A stretch of 64,000 nt of DNA, taken from IMG/VR virus record IMGVR_UViG_3300022701_000122, positions 1 through 64,000 of that record, one strand, 5' to 3'. Within the stretch, counting starts at the first letter, position 1. Each line of letters begins with the position of its first letter. Shown here in pieces: positions 31,501-40,800 of the stretch. This stretch comes from a virus. Made by a program: the position numbers and the translations under genes. Below the pieces are notes generated by a model. The model was given only the letters and a program-made list of their open reading frames with translations. It was not told where the DNA came from and made no database searches.

Positions 31501-31834
31501 GAATACAATTATTTACATCAAATGTTTTCTGACAATCAACAAGACGTATCTGATTTCCAATAGCTGGATCATCAGGGAGTGACAGAGTAACAGTATTACT
31601 TGAAGTATCACAGCAAATAAGATGCTCCGGATATATATTATCATCAGAACTTATAAATCGTCTAAAGAATTTTTGAAATCCACCGATCAAATGACCACCA
31701 TATTTAGTACCATCACCAATATACAACTGATGAGTATCAGTTGTAAATGCTGGTTCACCAGATGATAATACAAGTGTGCCGATAGCAGGTGCAGTTCTAC
31801 GCATTAATTTTATTATTGTTCCATCTTGAGACAT
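28556..31834 (-). CDS. Large tail fibre/spike with two beta-helix domains
   Basis: 1092 residues. N-terminus RTAPAIGTLVLSSGEPAFTTDTHQLYIGDG is the attachment repeat common to phage fibres. Two later sections each start with a DUF1565-like VSTSGNDTTGTG..PWATPNKAM / VDGSSGSDTEGDG..PFATIQYAL segment and continue as right-handed parallel beta-helix repeats rich in Asn, Gly, Ser and Ile. Such proteins bind or degrade cell-surface polysaccharide. The internal duplication suggests two tandem beta-helices. It is probably the receptor-binding protein. Confidence 0.8.
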   Translation of the reverse strand: MSQDGTIIKLMRRTAPAIGTLVLSSGEPAFTTDTHQLYIGDGTKYGGHLIGGFQKFFRRFISSDDNIYPEHLICCDTSSNTVTLSLPDDPAIGNQIRLVDCQKTFDVNNCILERGDSSHRINGTQADLTLSTVGQYVLYYGTDGTNDTWFVFSVSGEKWFDDSVEGVYSVVYKDDSYTAVKNQLILADVSSGPVTITCPDGPTLGDKFKIEDYSNSFDSTALVITSVSETINGLSENLESATEGEVITLIYDIISDGTFSWVPKYGRDDEFSVEEVGSMVYNGASDPTGSAQVGSYYINTTSFTIFQYQLSGGTGSWVELCGGIVVSEDLDLYVSTSGNDTTGTGASGYPWATPNKAMEYLAGKTIASDATVTIHIADGDYELPSTLNLSSPSGKNIQIIGNEDTQTSLTYVTNGIDSGDHYIDVSGDHASKFPDNSLIELVGGINAGYYVVDSATYSAPNTRIKLTTNFPDYTVTTGTSVKDVPWSHKVRFYFDFNTDNGIDLDNADIGLIKGITIDKKTSGNSGGRSFNIINNSYAYLQNVYFGNKNSGAWTTGLRIDNNSYVRGSSICSAYSGGISILAESVLRSIDMNCIVGNISISGSSELTGSGQYGNITLYNSNADIGSSVFVMGRITVSGNCSVEVGYSKFYNSESSGAHTLDCDGINARINAVSSEFIGNSSDYCIDVSNGGMVSAIDAEISGYSIGAHIRENDGWINIVGGTIDECSTAIEANSGRIYAKNATINDCTTTGVNVAEGGYVDVTGISFTGTTPSTRYNILPDTEGSVEFVSSFMVKGATLSSDLTLTVDGSSGSDTEGDGSVGSPFATIQYALSYAKKYRIKSDKWLTISIKDGTYNGPINIDHSDADRIKLIGESEAGVIINCTANGIDISPGKRLYEINRMTLNHTGGSSNSRAINLEGRCVVDYIHYVIMNDFGFGLYVRQDSRIVHVDNIHINDTLNDAIALDYGSYLYGFNVEISGTGASGCKGIAVEHGSGLDLTTGVDIDTTSTDFAYGIWCIGGSYAFVGGSNSGVANCTVGAYGHTGATLILNDLDFANNGTHCDPAATTTEDASPTYGNWGGTIFAYNGCTFD

Positions 31835-31867
31835 TTATATTTACCCCCTATATATAAATAATAATTT

Positions 31868-32587
31868 CTAATCGTATAAACTATGATTACCATCAATATA
31901 TGCATATACATTTGGTCTTATAATAAAATCATCACATCTATAAGTTATTGAACTACTATTCCAGTAATTAGTTCCAAGATAATTTGTTCTCACAAGATTT
32001 GCTAAACCCAATATTATAATATTATCGATATGATCTGTTATAAATTGATTATTAGCTATAAGGCCGATATAAGCATCATCTGCAAGATCTTTATCATAAA
32101 ATATGCATACATAAACAGTACATGTTGTTAATGAGTCAACATCTGGAATAACATCATCTTCAGTTATTCCCAACCAACTTGTAGTTGTTCCAAATATATA
32201 TGAATCATTTGAATTATAATTTAAATTAATACTTGATGAGAATTTTATTAATACACCTTGTATAATACAATATCCAGTATTTACACTTACAGTATAATTT
32301 GGTGCTACTTCAACTTCAATTAATTCAAAATTATTTAATCCTGGAACAACTGCATTTCTATAATCTAATGCTGATAATGTTGATGATGTTGTTATACTCG
32401 CAGTACTATCTCCCCCCGTAGTGTCTCCACCAGTACTATCAGTACCAGCAGAATCTTGAATAAATACTGCTTTTTTTCGTAATGCTTCATGACTACATAA
32501 AAAATTCAAAGTAACTTTATTTATATTCTCATAATTATTATCTGAAAATGTATCGAGATGTTGTGTTTGATCAGGGAATCTTAACAT
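31868..32587 (-). CDS. Tail/fibre-associated structural protein
   Basis: 239 residues, low charge, rich in Ser, Thr, Asn and Tyr. A Thr/Gly/Ser-rich stretch (TDSTGGDTTGGDS) links a short helical start (ENINKVTLNFLCSHEAL) to a beta-rich domain (VEVAPNYTVSVNTGYCIIQG). Located between the fibre and another structural gene. Probably a fibre connector; inferred from context. Confidence 0.55.
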   Translation of the reverse strand: MLRFPDQTQHLDTFSDNNYENINKVTLNFLCSHEALRKKAVFIQDSAGTDSTGGDTTGGDSTASITTSSTLSALDYRNAVVPGLNNFELIEVEVAPNYTVSVNTGYCIIQGVLIKFSSSINLNYNSNDSYIFGTTTSWLGITEDDVIPDVDSLTTCTVYVCIFYDKDLADDAYIGLIANNQFITDHIDNIIILGLANLVRTNYLGTNYWNSSSITYRCDDFIIRPNVYAYIDGNHSLYD

Positions 32588-32590
32588 TTT

Positions 32591-33148
32591 TTACGTAACC
32601 TCCCCTCCATCTATCACCAGTGGCACATATTGATTTAGTGTTGGTAATTCTCTACTTGAACCACCTGGATCATCTAGTCCGACAGAATTAACTTCATATC
32701 TCAATTCTCCAGAATTAAATGTAATATCAGCATATCCGATATAAATATAATCACTTGTGAATGGCGTATAGTATGAAGCTACATCTTTTATTATTTTAAA
32801 ATATCCCTTCGGCGCTGGAAACGATCTAGTGTAAGTATATGAGAATACAATATAATATGTACCAGTTGTATCCATTCCACCAATTGGATCTACATAATAA
32901 TCAGAATCACTAAAATCTAAATAAAAATCAGCAGTAGTATGAATTAAAACATCATCTTTTGATGCTAAACCAGAACCAATTTTAACAGTATGGTAATCAT
33001 TTTTTGTTAGGGGGAAACTTACTTCGGGATATATTATGCAATCAACACCCCCTGTCATCAATCTACTTAATCTATTTATAACCGAAGAGAATCTATTATC
33101 ACTATATGGATCAACAGATCTTTCTTGTGTAGGTGCACTGATAGCCAT
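32591..33148 (-). CDS. Tail/fibre-associated structural protein
   Basis: 185 residues. The start resembles that of the downstream gene (QERSVDPYSDNRFSSVINRL versus QTQHLDTFSDNNYENINKVT), suggesting a shared docking segment. The rest is beta-rich with many Tyr and Asp (TGTYYIVFSYTYTRSF). Structural role inferred. Confidence 0.55.
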   Translation of the reverse strand: MAISAPTQERSVDPYSDNRFSSVINRLSRLMTGGVDCIIYPEVSFPLTKNDYHTVKIGSGLASKDDVLIHTTADFYLDFSDSDYYVDPIGGMDTTGTYYIVFSYTYTRSFPAPKGYFKIIKDVASYYTPFTSDYIYIGYADITFNSGELRYEVNSVGLDDPGGSSRELPTLNQYVPLVIDGGEVT

Positions 33149-33177
33149 AATATATTAAACCCCCTTACATAACTTTC

Positions 33178-33891
33178 TTATTTTAAACAAGAATTCCCAA
33201 CAGAAAACTTATTCTTGAGAAGCTCAATTCGTTTCTGTAATACTCTATCGAAGTCATTTGGAAAATACATCAAACCAGTATTTGTTTCAATTAATCCATT
33301 ATCTAATTCTCTATAAGATGAAAAATTAACAGATTCCATTAACTGTCGATTAACTTGTTCTGTAACTTTTATCATTCTTGCTTGTGTATGAGATGGATCA
33401 GAAACAGAATCCCATGTAACAACATGGAGAGGTGGTTTAACTTCATATCCAACAAGTCTTCCATTTTCTGTTATATTCTCAAGACCATCTGAAGCACCAC
33501 GAAATGAAAATCCAATCGGAACTTTACTTTCGATCAATCCTTTCATTATATTCCCATTCGGAACATTCAGTATTTCAATAGTGCTCATTACTTTATTACC
33601 ATCAATTCCAATTTCTCTAAACTTATGTGAAGATTCTTTATATAGAACTGTAAGCTGACGAATTGGATTTTTATCAACCGGATGATCTAATTCACCCAAT
33701 AATGATCCTTCCATTAACCGATGAGATATACTCTGTATACCACTCTCCATTAATGATTTATTATATTTTCTTTTATTTTTATTAAAGTCACCAACTGTCT
33801 GAATACAAACTTCACAATACATTCTATTGTTTGTATTTTTAACAACTTTTGCTTGAGATCTTAATCCACTTCCTTCAACAAATAAATACAT
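33178..33891 (-). CDS. Prohead protease (T4 gp21-like, S80 family)
   Basis: 237 residues. Catalytic features: H70 in LLGELDHP and S129 in VPIGFSFRG, followed by VTWDSVSDPSH. This is the serine-protease arrangement of the T4 gp21/herpes assemblin class. It should mature the capsid and the internal proteins by cutting after (I/L)-x-E. It lies between structural genes and the portal on the same strand. Confidence 0.85.
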   Translation of the reverse strand: MYLFVEGSGLRSQAKVVKNTNNRMYCEVCIQTVGDFNKNKRKYNKSLMESGIQSISHRLMEGSLLGELDHPVDKNPIRQLTVLYKESSHKFREIGIDGNKVMSTIEILNVPNGNIMKGLIESKVPIGFSFRGASDGLENITENGRLVGYEVKPPLHVVTWDSVSDPSHTQARMIKVTEQVNRQLMESVNFSSYRELDNGLIETNTGLMYFPNDFDRVLQKRIELLKNKFSVGNSCLK

Positions 33892-33893
33892 TT

Positions 33894-34340
33894 TTATTTA
33901 TCCTTTTTTACAAGTTTATCTAATATATTAGCAAGTTTACTTAAAAAATTATTATATTGTTTTATTATCTCATCCATTTTATCTTCAAATGAATCATAAT
34001 TATTTACTATTATATGAAAAGTATCTATAGAATCATAAACATTATTTTTTATTTCATCATATTTTTCATCACTGTAATAATCCAAGAATTTAGATATTGC
34101 TAATAATCTTGAATATATTTTCTTTAATTGATATACTTTCCCTATATTTTCAAGTTGTTCAGCAGGTGTCTCTTCTTCCCCTTCACTATATTCTTCATCG
34201 GGCGGAGTTTCTTCTTCACCCTCACCACCTTGCTGCTGTTCATCTGCGGTAGCAGGTGGAGTCTCTTCAGTATCTTGAGCTTCTTCTTCCTCTTGCTCAA
34301 GTACATATAATACATCTTTAAATAATGAATTATATTTCAT
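33894..34340 (-). CDS. Acidic protein, possible prohead core component
   Basis: 148 residues. The start MKYNSLFKDVLYVLEQE has a V-L-E near residues 13-15 that could be a prohead-protease site. Residues 17-60 are almost only Glu, Thr, Pro, Gln and Gly; the C-terminal half is helical. Next to the protease and portal and behind a GGACAAAC promoter, a scaffold/core role like T4 gp67/gp68 is plausible. Confidence 0.55.
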   Translation of the reverse strand: MKYNSLFKDVLYVLEQEEEEAQDTEETPPATADEQQQGGEGEEETPPDEEYSEGEEETPAEQLENIGKVYQLKKIYSRLLAISKFLDYYSDEKYDEIKNNVYDSIDTFHIIVNNYDSFEDKMDEIIKQYNNFLSKLANILDKLVKKDK

Positions 34341-34365
34341 ATCTGTAAATCCCCTATATTTTTTA

Positions 34366-34382
34366 GATTTACAGTTTGTCCT
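34366..34382 (-). promoter_or_regulatory. Phage promoter motif upstream of core/protease genes
   Basis: On the minus strand the sequence is AGGACAAACTGTAAATC, 26 bases before the ATG of 33894-34340. The 16-base core is identical to the site at 26884-26900. Confidence 0.7.
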
Positions 34383-34461
34383 TTATATATTAAAATTACA
34401 CGAAAAAAAATTCCAATGCATGATATGTAAAAAGATGCATTGGAATTTAAAATATGACTAC

Positions 34462-37400
34462 TTAAAATTGACCATATTGTTCTTCCTCTTCATTCTTCTT
34501 TCCTGCTCGTTCATCCAGATCCTTATTAACAGAAAATTTATCGTGTTCATCCCAATCTATTGATAGATATTTACGCTTAAGATAATCCTGATTTATACCA
34601 ACTTCTTTCAATGATTGAATCATTCTTGTAACTGTTTCAATATGTTCCGTTTCACGTTCTATTTGAAGCATACGTGGTGGAGGAAGAATAATGTTTATAC
34701 CGATAGGTATATTTTCTCCGTATATTAATCTATAAAGTTTATTAAAAAGTCCATACAGATGTTTACCAAGCATTTTTTGATAAGATACTACCGTTCTTGC
34801 AAACAAATTATTCTCGAAAGATAGTGCGGATTTGTTTGAATTATGTACAAAAATATAACCATCGACTGCGAAGTTACTATGCTTCTCAACTGTGATATCA
34901 CCAGTATCGTATCGTTCTTTTAACCATTCTACTTTCTTAACTTTATGATTCAATCCAACAGCTTTCTTCTTTCTAATTTCTTTAAAATGTTTAGAATAAC
35001 AATCTGGTGATCCACAAGATGGTTCATTTTTAACAGCATCAAGATACCATTTATATCGCCAGAATTTCTTACCGCAAATTTTACATGTCAAGTCAACTCT
35101 TGTTTGTTTATTCTCTCTTCTTTTTTTACCTTTACTTTTTGCAGTCGCTTCATTTATACATTTAATCTTTCTACACACATAATCTAATTTCTTAGATTTA
35201 TCTTGTTTGCTACAACAGAATGGTTCACCACACACTTCACATACTTTAAATTCTATCTCATATTGAGTTACGCCTTTAAACTTTCCAATGGAGATATTCA
35301 ACGCTTTCAATCTCTTACTACATTCTTTATCACCACAAGAGTAGAGTTTATCAGGATTATATTTAGCAGTCTTTGTCATCTCAAACTGTTTACCACACCA
35401 TCCACATTCTTTGGTTATAATTGGGCATCGTTTTCTTAGTTTCTTCTCTCTCGATTTCCAAGATAAATAACCAGTGCGTTTATGGTATTCTGATTTACAT
35501 TCTGGTGAACATGTAACTGTATTATCTGTTTTAAGTCTGGTAAATATTTTTTCACAAATTTTACATTTTTTATTAACGTAAGTATGTCCAGGTTTCATTA
35601 ATTCTTTTAATTTTTCTCTATCATACATTAATTCATCTAATTGTTCCTTAGTGAATTTTTTTGTACGTGAATGAATTGCTAAATGTTCATTTAGTGTAAT
35701 TTGTATAATATTACATGAACGATTATCTTTAGTGTTTCCGTTAATATGGTGGAGTGGTTCATCAGTGGTTATTTGTTTCAATATTCCTGTATATCTGGCA
35801 AATGTTTGATGTTCTAATTGCCATTTGTCTTTACCTGGATGATAAATCTCATTATAAATTCGACCATTGCTATTTTTTCTATCTCTTTGATAAAGAGGCA
35901 TTAATGAGTCACCATCATTTAAATATTGTGCTTCTATATATTTTCCATTGCGTAACATGAATGGGTGATCAGGAGTACAAATTATAGATTTATTATTATC
36001 TAACCATACTTTTACACATTGAGTATTCTGTTTGGTAATGCCTGCCCAAACAACTTTATTTGGAAATACTTCTCCAGTATTATGATCATAAGAATATACT
36101 TCGTGTTCAATTCCAGATTCATGTTCTTTTATTAATTGTTTAAGCGTTATATTTCTATTATCAACAAGTGGTAATATCTCTTGTAAAGTCAAGCATAAAT
36201 TCTCTTCGAGACTGATATATGCTGGCGGTACCTCAAGCGAAGCAACCAGCATATCACGATACAACTTCAATTCATCTGATAAATCACGAAGATTAATGGC
36301 AGCAGGAAGATTATCAAATTCGATATATTTCTGGCCTTTATTCATAGGGAGAAAAAAATTTTCAAATGATGTGACCATAGAATTATGTATAATTACACCA
36401 GCATCTGTTGCAAAATTATGAAACTTTTCAGTTTCTATATCTCCAACAGTTATTCTTTCATCAAGATATTCAATTGATTTAATTTTATGATTTATAACAT
36501 TTTTAAATCTTGAAATATTATTTTGCATTGCCGCTTGACTACATGATTTATTTCCACATGTATAATATGTATAACCAGTTTTTCTTATATTGAATACTGT
36601 TGGTTTATTACATACAATACATCTTCCGTGTTCGATATAGCATACATCTTGATAATTATTAAATACTACAGTTGAATTATATTTTTTTATATTTCTTATA
36701 CATTCAAGTTTATTACATGATTGATATGTTCTGCTATTCTTAATTGTTTTAGTTGTTTCAAAAATATCCCCACAATTAAAGCATTTTTCTTTTATTTTTT
36801 CAGACTTTCCAGCCCATCTGCGTCTTCCCATTGCAGTATTTGCACATTGGATATTACAGTAAAACTTTTTATTAACGCCATCTTTTCTATTTGTTATTAA
36901 TTTATTACATATTGGACATTTATTAAATTCTATTTCTATATATCTTCCAGATCTACCCATTGCTCTATTAGCAAATGACATATGTTTTCTACATTCTTTA
37001 TCATCACATGCTATGAATTTATTAATTTGTCTTTTTAATGTAGCTTTTGTGATTTTTATTAATTTACCACATATATCACAATAGTAATCTACTTCTTTAT
37101 ATTGATTTTCATTCTTTCTATGTTCCCATGCGTTATTATTTTCAGACATTAATAATAAAGAACATCGTTTTGAACATGAAAATGAATGAATTCTATGATC
37201 TTTACCATATGTCTTTCCACACATTTCACAACGTTCAATCTTTAAAACTTTAGTTTTATTAGATTGTAACGCTGGATTTTCTTTATCATTTGCATGAATC
37301 GACATATGTTCAGAATGAGTAAGACCATCTAAATTACTTGTTGAATTATCTTGAGGATTTTTATTTATATGATGTATAACTTTGCCATCACCATCTTTAA

Positions 37401-39207
37401 CTAATCCAAGATATTTACCAAATGTTCTATGTACAAGTTCCCATTTATTTATACCTGGATGATATACTTCTTTATACGTTAACCATTTATTATTACAATA
37501 TTTTGTATTTCTCATATAATGAGGCATTAATGAATCATTAATTTTAAGATCACTCGCATGTACATAAGATCCATCTCTAAGCATCCATAAATGTTCTGGT
37601 GTACAAATTATTGATTCGTTATTATCAAGAGTAATTTTCATAACTTTTGCATTACGACCAGTTATTTTAGCACCAACAATTTTATCTGGAACAATATGTC
37701 CAGATTTATGATCATAAGCAAATACTTCAATTTCTTTGCCCATTTTTACATTTTCAATTATATCAGATATAGATAATATTAAACCATTTGTTAATGGTAT
37801 TTTTGTATCAAGATGTAAACATGGAATTGAGGATATATTACCCATTGTGTCAAGACTGAACTGTTTTTTCTTCATCTTAGTTTTGATATCTGAAAACAGA
37901 TTTCTTACAGTTCTTGGTAATGTACTCTCAACTGATATTATTCGTTTATCAGATGAATCAGATATACGTTTTATAGCAAGAGCAACTTGAAATGCTACTA
38001 ATAATTTACCGGCAAATGTTGATTTAAAGAATATACTTTCACCATATGGAAAGAATCGTTTATCATTTATGGTAAAATGTTGCATTCTTTGAGGTGGAAC
38101 AAATCTTATTTTAAAATTGTTTACAGTATCTTGTTCGAATTCTTTTATAGCTCTTGATATCATATTTAGAGCTTCTTTTTTATCTACTGATATTTTATCA
38201 TTGTTAACTCTTCTTTTAACTGTACTCATTACATCTTTATATATTTTATCGATTCCCAAGTAATCATTATACCCTTGAAATAATGAACTTGATATTGGTG
38301 CTTTGCGTATGGCTGATGAATGACCACCATATTCTGCTGATGTTGATGTTGTTTTTGGAAGTATTAAATATCCAAGATTCATTTTGAATCGTTCAGATTG
38401 TAATTTTATTACATGTCTTGGATCATGTAATATGAGTCTTACATTATTTATTTCCATTTTTTCATCATCTAAATATTTATCATTTTTATTTTTTGATGAT
38501 GTTGGTGGTTTAGATGATTTATCTTCAACCAATATTGGTTTTATTTTTATATTGATTGGATCTTTAACATTTTCTACTATGACGCTTATTTCATATTCTT
38601 CTTTTAATGTATCATAGTATGGTATTTCCCCTCCATTTTGTTCGCTCAATAAAGATTGTGTTATTGGTACTTCTTCAGATGTATAATCACATATTTCTAA
38701 CATCTGATCGCCATATTTTAAAGTACCATTTACTAAGTCATGTAAGTTATCTTCTATTCTTAGAATATTATTTAATGCTCTTAATTTAGTTTTTTTAGAT
38801 TTGTCTTCATCTGCTAATTTATCTACTTCTAAAAATTGAACTACTTCTTTTGTTATATGGTCTGGTGATACAATTTCATCAGATAATACTTTTAATGCTC
38901 TTGCACAATATGGTATAGCATCACATATTTCATCTGAATTTGCATATCGTACAAATCTATCAACATTATCGGAAGATAATAATATATTTGCACTTGTATT
39001 AGAAAACATATCATTATCAATTGCAGATGAGAATGTTCGTCTTACTAATTCAGCGTAATTCATTGAATCTTTATCAATTATAGCGCTTGATATAGTATCT
39101 AATATTCCATCTATTTTATCTATATTTTTAGTCTTTAAAAGTTTATCTTTTAAAGGCTTCATTGAAGGCGATTTTGGATTTGTATTAGTTTTCTTCTTCT
39201 TAGCCAT
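34462..39207 (-). CDS. Portal vertex protein (T4 gp20-like) interrupted by two inteins
   Basis: 1581 codons. Exteins: residues 1-462, 943-1004 and 1457-1581, giving a spliced protein of about 649 residues with portal features (RFFPYGESIFFKSTFAGKLL, FLPMNKGQKYIEFDNLP, EVPPAYISLE, a C-terminal IPIGINIILPPP). Intein 1 covers residues 463-942 and intein 2 residues 1005-1456. Both begin with Cys, end with His-Asn, and are followed by Ser, the residues needed for splicing. Both have HNH-type endonuclease segments and zinc motifs. Without splicing there would be no working portal. Confidence 0.82.
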   Translation of the reverse strand: MAKKKKTNTNPKSPSMKPLKDKLLKTKNIDKIDGILDTISSAIIDKDSMNYAELVRRTFSSAIDNDMFSNTSANILLSSDNVDRFVRYANSDEICDAIPYCARALKVLSDEIVSPDHITKEVVQFLEVDKLADEDKSKKTKLRALNNILRIEDNLHDLVNGTLKYGDQMLEICDYTSEEVPITQSLLSEQNGGEIPYYDTLKEEYEISVIVENVKDPINIKIKPILVEDKSSKPPTSSKNKNDKYLDDEKMEINNVRLILHDPRHVIKLQSERFKMNLGYLILPKTTSTSAEYGGHSSAIRKAPISSSLFQGYNDYLGIDKIYKDVMSTVKRRVNNDKISVDKKEALNMISRAIKEFEQDTVNNFKIRFVPPQRMQHFTINDKRFFPYGESIFFKSTFAGKLLVAFQVALAIKRISDSSDKRIISVESTLPRTVRNLFSDIKTKMKKKQFSLDTMGNISSIPCLHLDTKIPLTNGLILSISDIIENVKMGKEIEVFAYDHKSGHIVPDKIVGAKITGRNAKVMKITLDNNESIICTPEHLWMLRDGSYVHASDLKINDSLMPHYMRNTKYCNNKWLTYKEVYHPGINKWELVHRTFGKYLGLVKDGDGKVIHHINKNPQDNSTSNLDGLTHSEHMSIHANDKENPALQSNKTKVLKIERCEMCGKTYGKDHRIHSFSCSKRCSLLLMSENNNAWEHRKNENQYKEVDYYCDICGKLIKITKATLKRQINKFIACDDKECRKHMSFANRAMGRSGRYIEIEFNKCPICNKLITNRKDGVNKKFYCNIQCANTAMGRRRWAGKSEKIKEKCFNCGDIFETTKTIKNSRTYQSCNKLECIRNIKKYNSTVVFNNYQDVCYIEHGRCIVCNKPTVFNIRKTGYTYYTCGNKSCSQAAMQNNISRFKNVINHKIKSIEYLDERITVGDIETEKFHNFATDAGVIIHNSMVTSFENFFLPMNKGQKYIEFDNLPAAINLRDLSDELKLYRDMLVASLEVPPAYISLEENLCLTLQEILPLVDNRNITLKQLIKEHESGIEHEVYSYDHNTGEVFPNKVVWAGITKQNTQCVKVWLDNNKSIICTPDHPFMLRNGKYIEAQYLNDGDSLMPLYQRDRKNSNGRIYNEIYHPGKDKWQLEHQTFARYTGILKQITTDEPLHHINGNTKDNRSCNIIQITLNEHLAIHSRTKKFTKEQLDELMYDREKLKELMKPGHTYVNKKCKICEKIFTRLKTDNTVTCSPECKSEYHKRTGYLSWKSREKKLRKRCPIITKECGWCGKQFEMTKTAKYNPDKLYSCGDKECSKRLKALNISIGKFKGVTQYEIEFKVCEVCGEPFCCSKQDKSKKLDYVCRKIKCINEATAKSKGKKRRENKQTRVDLTCKICGKKFWRYKWYLDAVKNEPSCGSPDCYSKHFKEIRKKKAVGLNHKVKKVEWLKERYDTGDITVEKHSNFAVDGYIFVHNSNKSALSFENNLFARTVVSYQKMLGKHLYGLFNKLYRLIYGENIPIGINIILPPPRMLQIERETEHIETVTRMIQSLKEVGINQDYLKRKYLSIDWDEHDKFSVNKDLDERAGKKNEEEEQYGQF
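34840..36195 (-). mobile_element. Intein 2 in the portal gene (452 residues, HNH type)
   Basis: Starts C1005 (CLTLQEILPLVDNRN) with CTPDHPFMLRNGKY (block B), QLEHQTFARYTG, PLHHINGNTKDN and NEHLAIHS as the HNH part, then CxxC zinc modules, and ends KERYDTGDITVEKHSNFAVD ... FVHN before Ser. It clearly shares ancestry with intein 1 (same block order and nuclease class) but the zinc region differs, so the two entered neighbouring sites separately or diverged after duplication. Confidence 0.85.
36382..37821 (-). mobile_element. Intein 1 in the portal gene (480 residues, HNH type)
   Basis: Starts C463 (CLHLDTKIPLTNG, block A) and continues with CTPEHLWMLRDG (block B, with T-x-x-H). The inserted nuclease part has ELVHRTFGKYLG, KVIHHINKNPQDN and SEHMSIHAND, an HNH arrangement, then several CxxC zinc modules. 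Blocks F/G are ERITVGDIETEKFHNFATD and VIIHN before Ser. Both splice and homing domains look intact. Confidence 0.85.
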
Positions 39208-39667
39208 TTAAGTTCTCCTCTTTAGAGGTAAGTTTATCAGTGTCATCATCCATTACTTTATTAAGTATGGAAAGTTCATCTTCTTGGATTCTATTGATAA
39301 ACTTATTTAAGAGCATAATTGATATAGATTCTAAATCACCGTGTACTTCAATTAAGTCATTTATTATGCTATCACCACAACATTGCATTATTTCTCTAAT
39401 ATACTTCTTTTGTATAGCTTCAATGTCTTCTTTGTTTAATCTATATCCACTCGATGAATTTACAATTATATCGGTTTTAAATATTTTTTCATATACTGTT
39501 TTTTCAGACTCATCTAATATAAAATAGATATATTCATAATGATCAAATAATTTTAATCTTCGATCTAATTTTATATTTTTCCATCTATTTAATAATTCAA
39601 TTATTACATAAATTGATAAAAAAAATAAAATGGTTGCTGCCGATATTAAAAATATATTAAGAAACAT
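39200..39667 (-). CDS. Membrane-anchored helical protein
   Basis: 155 residues from ATG 39667, with GAGGAAG upstream; an ATG at 39682 is also in frame. An N-terminal membrane helix (LISAATILFFLSIYVIIELL) is followed by a helical domain. It overlaps the portal start at 39207 by a few bases and the preceding gene by 11. Unknown function; context is head assembly. Confidence 0.55.
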   Translation of the reverse strand: MFLNIFLISAATILFFLSIYVIIELLNRWKNIKLDRRLKLFDHYEYIYFILDESEKTVYEKIFKTDIIVNSSSGYRLNKEDIEAIQKKYIREIMQCCGDSIINDLIEVHGDLESISIMLLNKFINRIQEDELSILNKVMDDDTDKLTSKEENLNG

Positions 39668-40160
39668 TATCTTCCTCATCATCTTCGTCTAATAGCTCTT
39701 CAGATTCATTCATAATTTCAGATATATCTGTTTCTTCTGATCTGATATCAGAAAAATCTAATTCATCTATCTTATTTAATAAATTATCATCTTTTGAATT
39801 ATATGTTTCATCTTTTTCAATTATTAATTCATCTTCATCATTTTGTGATTTATTATTTTCTTTTATTTTTTTAGGTTTTTCATCTACACCACTTAGATCA
39901 AACTCGATATCATCTTTACTAATCATATTTTCTACAACAATGTTTTCATCATAATCTTCATCATTTATATGGATTGATAAAATATCGGTTGATCTTGATA
40001 ATAATAAATCAGAAGCAGTTCTAAATGAACATATACTCTTTTTTGATAAATGTGATGTTATTATTTTTTCTAATTCTTGTAAAGTTTTCTTACATGCTTT
40101 GTCTGTAATTACAATTGGCCTGCTTCCATTTTTTATTTGTATCATATACTTTTTCGACAT
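39657..40160 (-). CDS. Acidic protein of the head gene run
   Basis: 167 residues: a short basic N-terminal domain (MSKKYMIQIKNGSRPIVITD, TLQELEKIITSHL) and a long acidic tail ending in Asp/Glu runs. No family recognised. Located just upstream of the portal on the same strand. Confidence 0.5.
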   Translation of the reverse strand: MSKKYMIQIKNGSRPIVITDKACKKTLQELEKIITSHLSKKSICSFRTASDLLLSRSTDILSIHINDEDYDENIVVENMISKDDIEFDLSGVDEKPKKIKENNKSQNDEDELIIEKDETYNSKDDNLLNKIDELDFSDIRSEETDISEIMNESEELLDEDDEEDNVS

Positions 40161-40181
40161 TTCTATTATAGCCTTTCATAT

Positions 40182-40221
40182 AAAAAGTAATGGGATCTTC
40201 TATAAAAGAAGACCCCATTAC
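40182..40221 (-). terminator. Terminator after the 40245 gene
   Basis: GTAATGGG (40187-40194) pairs with CCCATTAC (40214-40221), with TCTTCT/AGAAGA inside; on the minus strand it is followed by TTTTTATA. It ends transcription of the acidic protein at 40245-40748. Confidence 0.8.
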
Positions 40222-40244
40222 AGATGTTTCAATTACGATTCTTA

Positions 40245-40748
40245 TTAAATATCAGAATCAAGAATGTCATCAATGTCTGTATCATCAAGTTCATCATCAT
40301 CCATATCGTCGTCATCATCTAAAGATTCATATGAATCTACATCGACGCCTTCGAAATCTGAATCAGAAACATCGTCATCCATGTTAAGTGAATCCATCTC
40401 ATCAAGAAGAGTATTTACTATATAGTTCTCTTCTTCGTCCAACGTCATCTCATCGACCAGATTTTTTACGTTGCAGTCTTTATCTGAAGCATTTGAATTA
40501 TCGTCTTCAAGCATATTTAATGGAGATTTATCGTTGGTAGATTCTCCATCATCATTTTCTGCCGTCATTTTTGGATTTTTATCTGGATTTGTGACGAGTT
40601 TAATTATGTTATCTATTTCTGGATCATCCAATTTTGTATTTACTCTATCTTTCCCTCTGCTGCTAAGTACGCCATCTGCTGGTGTTTTATGCCGGGGCAT
40701 ACTTGATACAGATTCTTCAAGAAAGTTTATATAATCGTTGTTACTCAT
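40245..40748 (-). CDS. Highly acidic protein, possible scaffold, with capsid-targeting-like start
   Basis: 167 residues. N-terminus MSNNDYINFLEESV resembles the prohead-targeting peptides (Y-x-x-F-(I/L)-x-E). The C-terminal third is mostly Asp and Glu (DDDDDMDDDELDD). Such composition fits a prohead core protein destroyed at maturation. It has its own GGACAAAT promoter and terminator, so it is monocistronic. Codon use is somewhat richer in G+C than the neighbours. Confidence 0.55.
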   Translation of the reverse strand: MSNNDYINFLEESVSSMPRHKTPADGVLSSRGKDRVNTKLDDPEIDNIIKLVTNPDKNPKMTAENDDGESTNDKSPLNMLEDDNSNASDKDCNVKNLVDEMTLDEEENYIVNTLLDEMDSLNMDDDVSDSDFEGVDVDSYESLDDDDDMDDDELDDTDIDDILDSDI

Positions 40749-40800
40749 TTTCCCAATCCTCCCATTGTGGGTTTGTATTATCTATTAAAAATTAATGTTA

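Noticed and set aside
28556-31834. The long plus-strand frame at 29292-29789 as a gene
   Set aside because: It is the complement of the low-complexity beta-helix fibre, has no ribosome site, and encodes a Pro/Ser/Val-rich shadow peptide.
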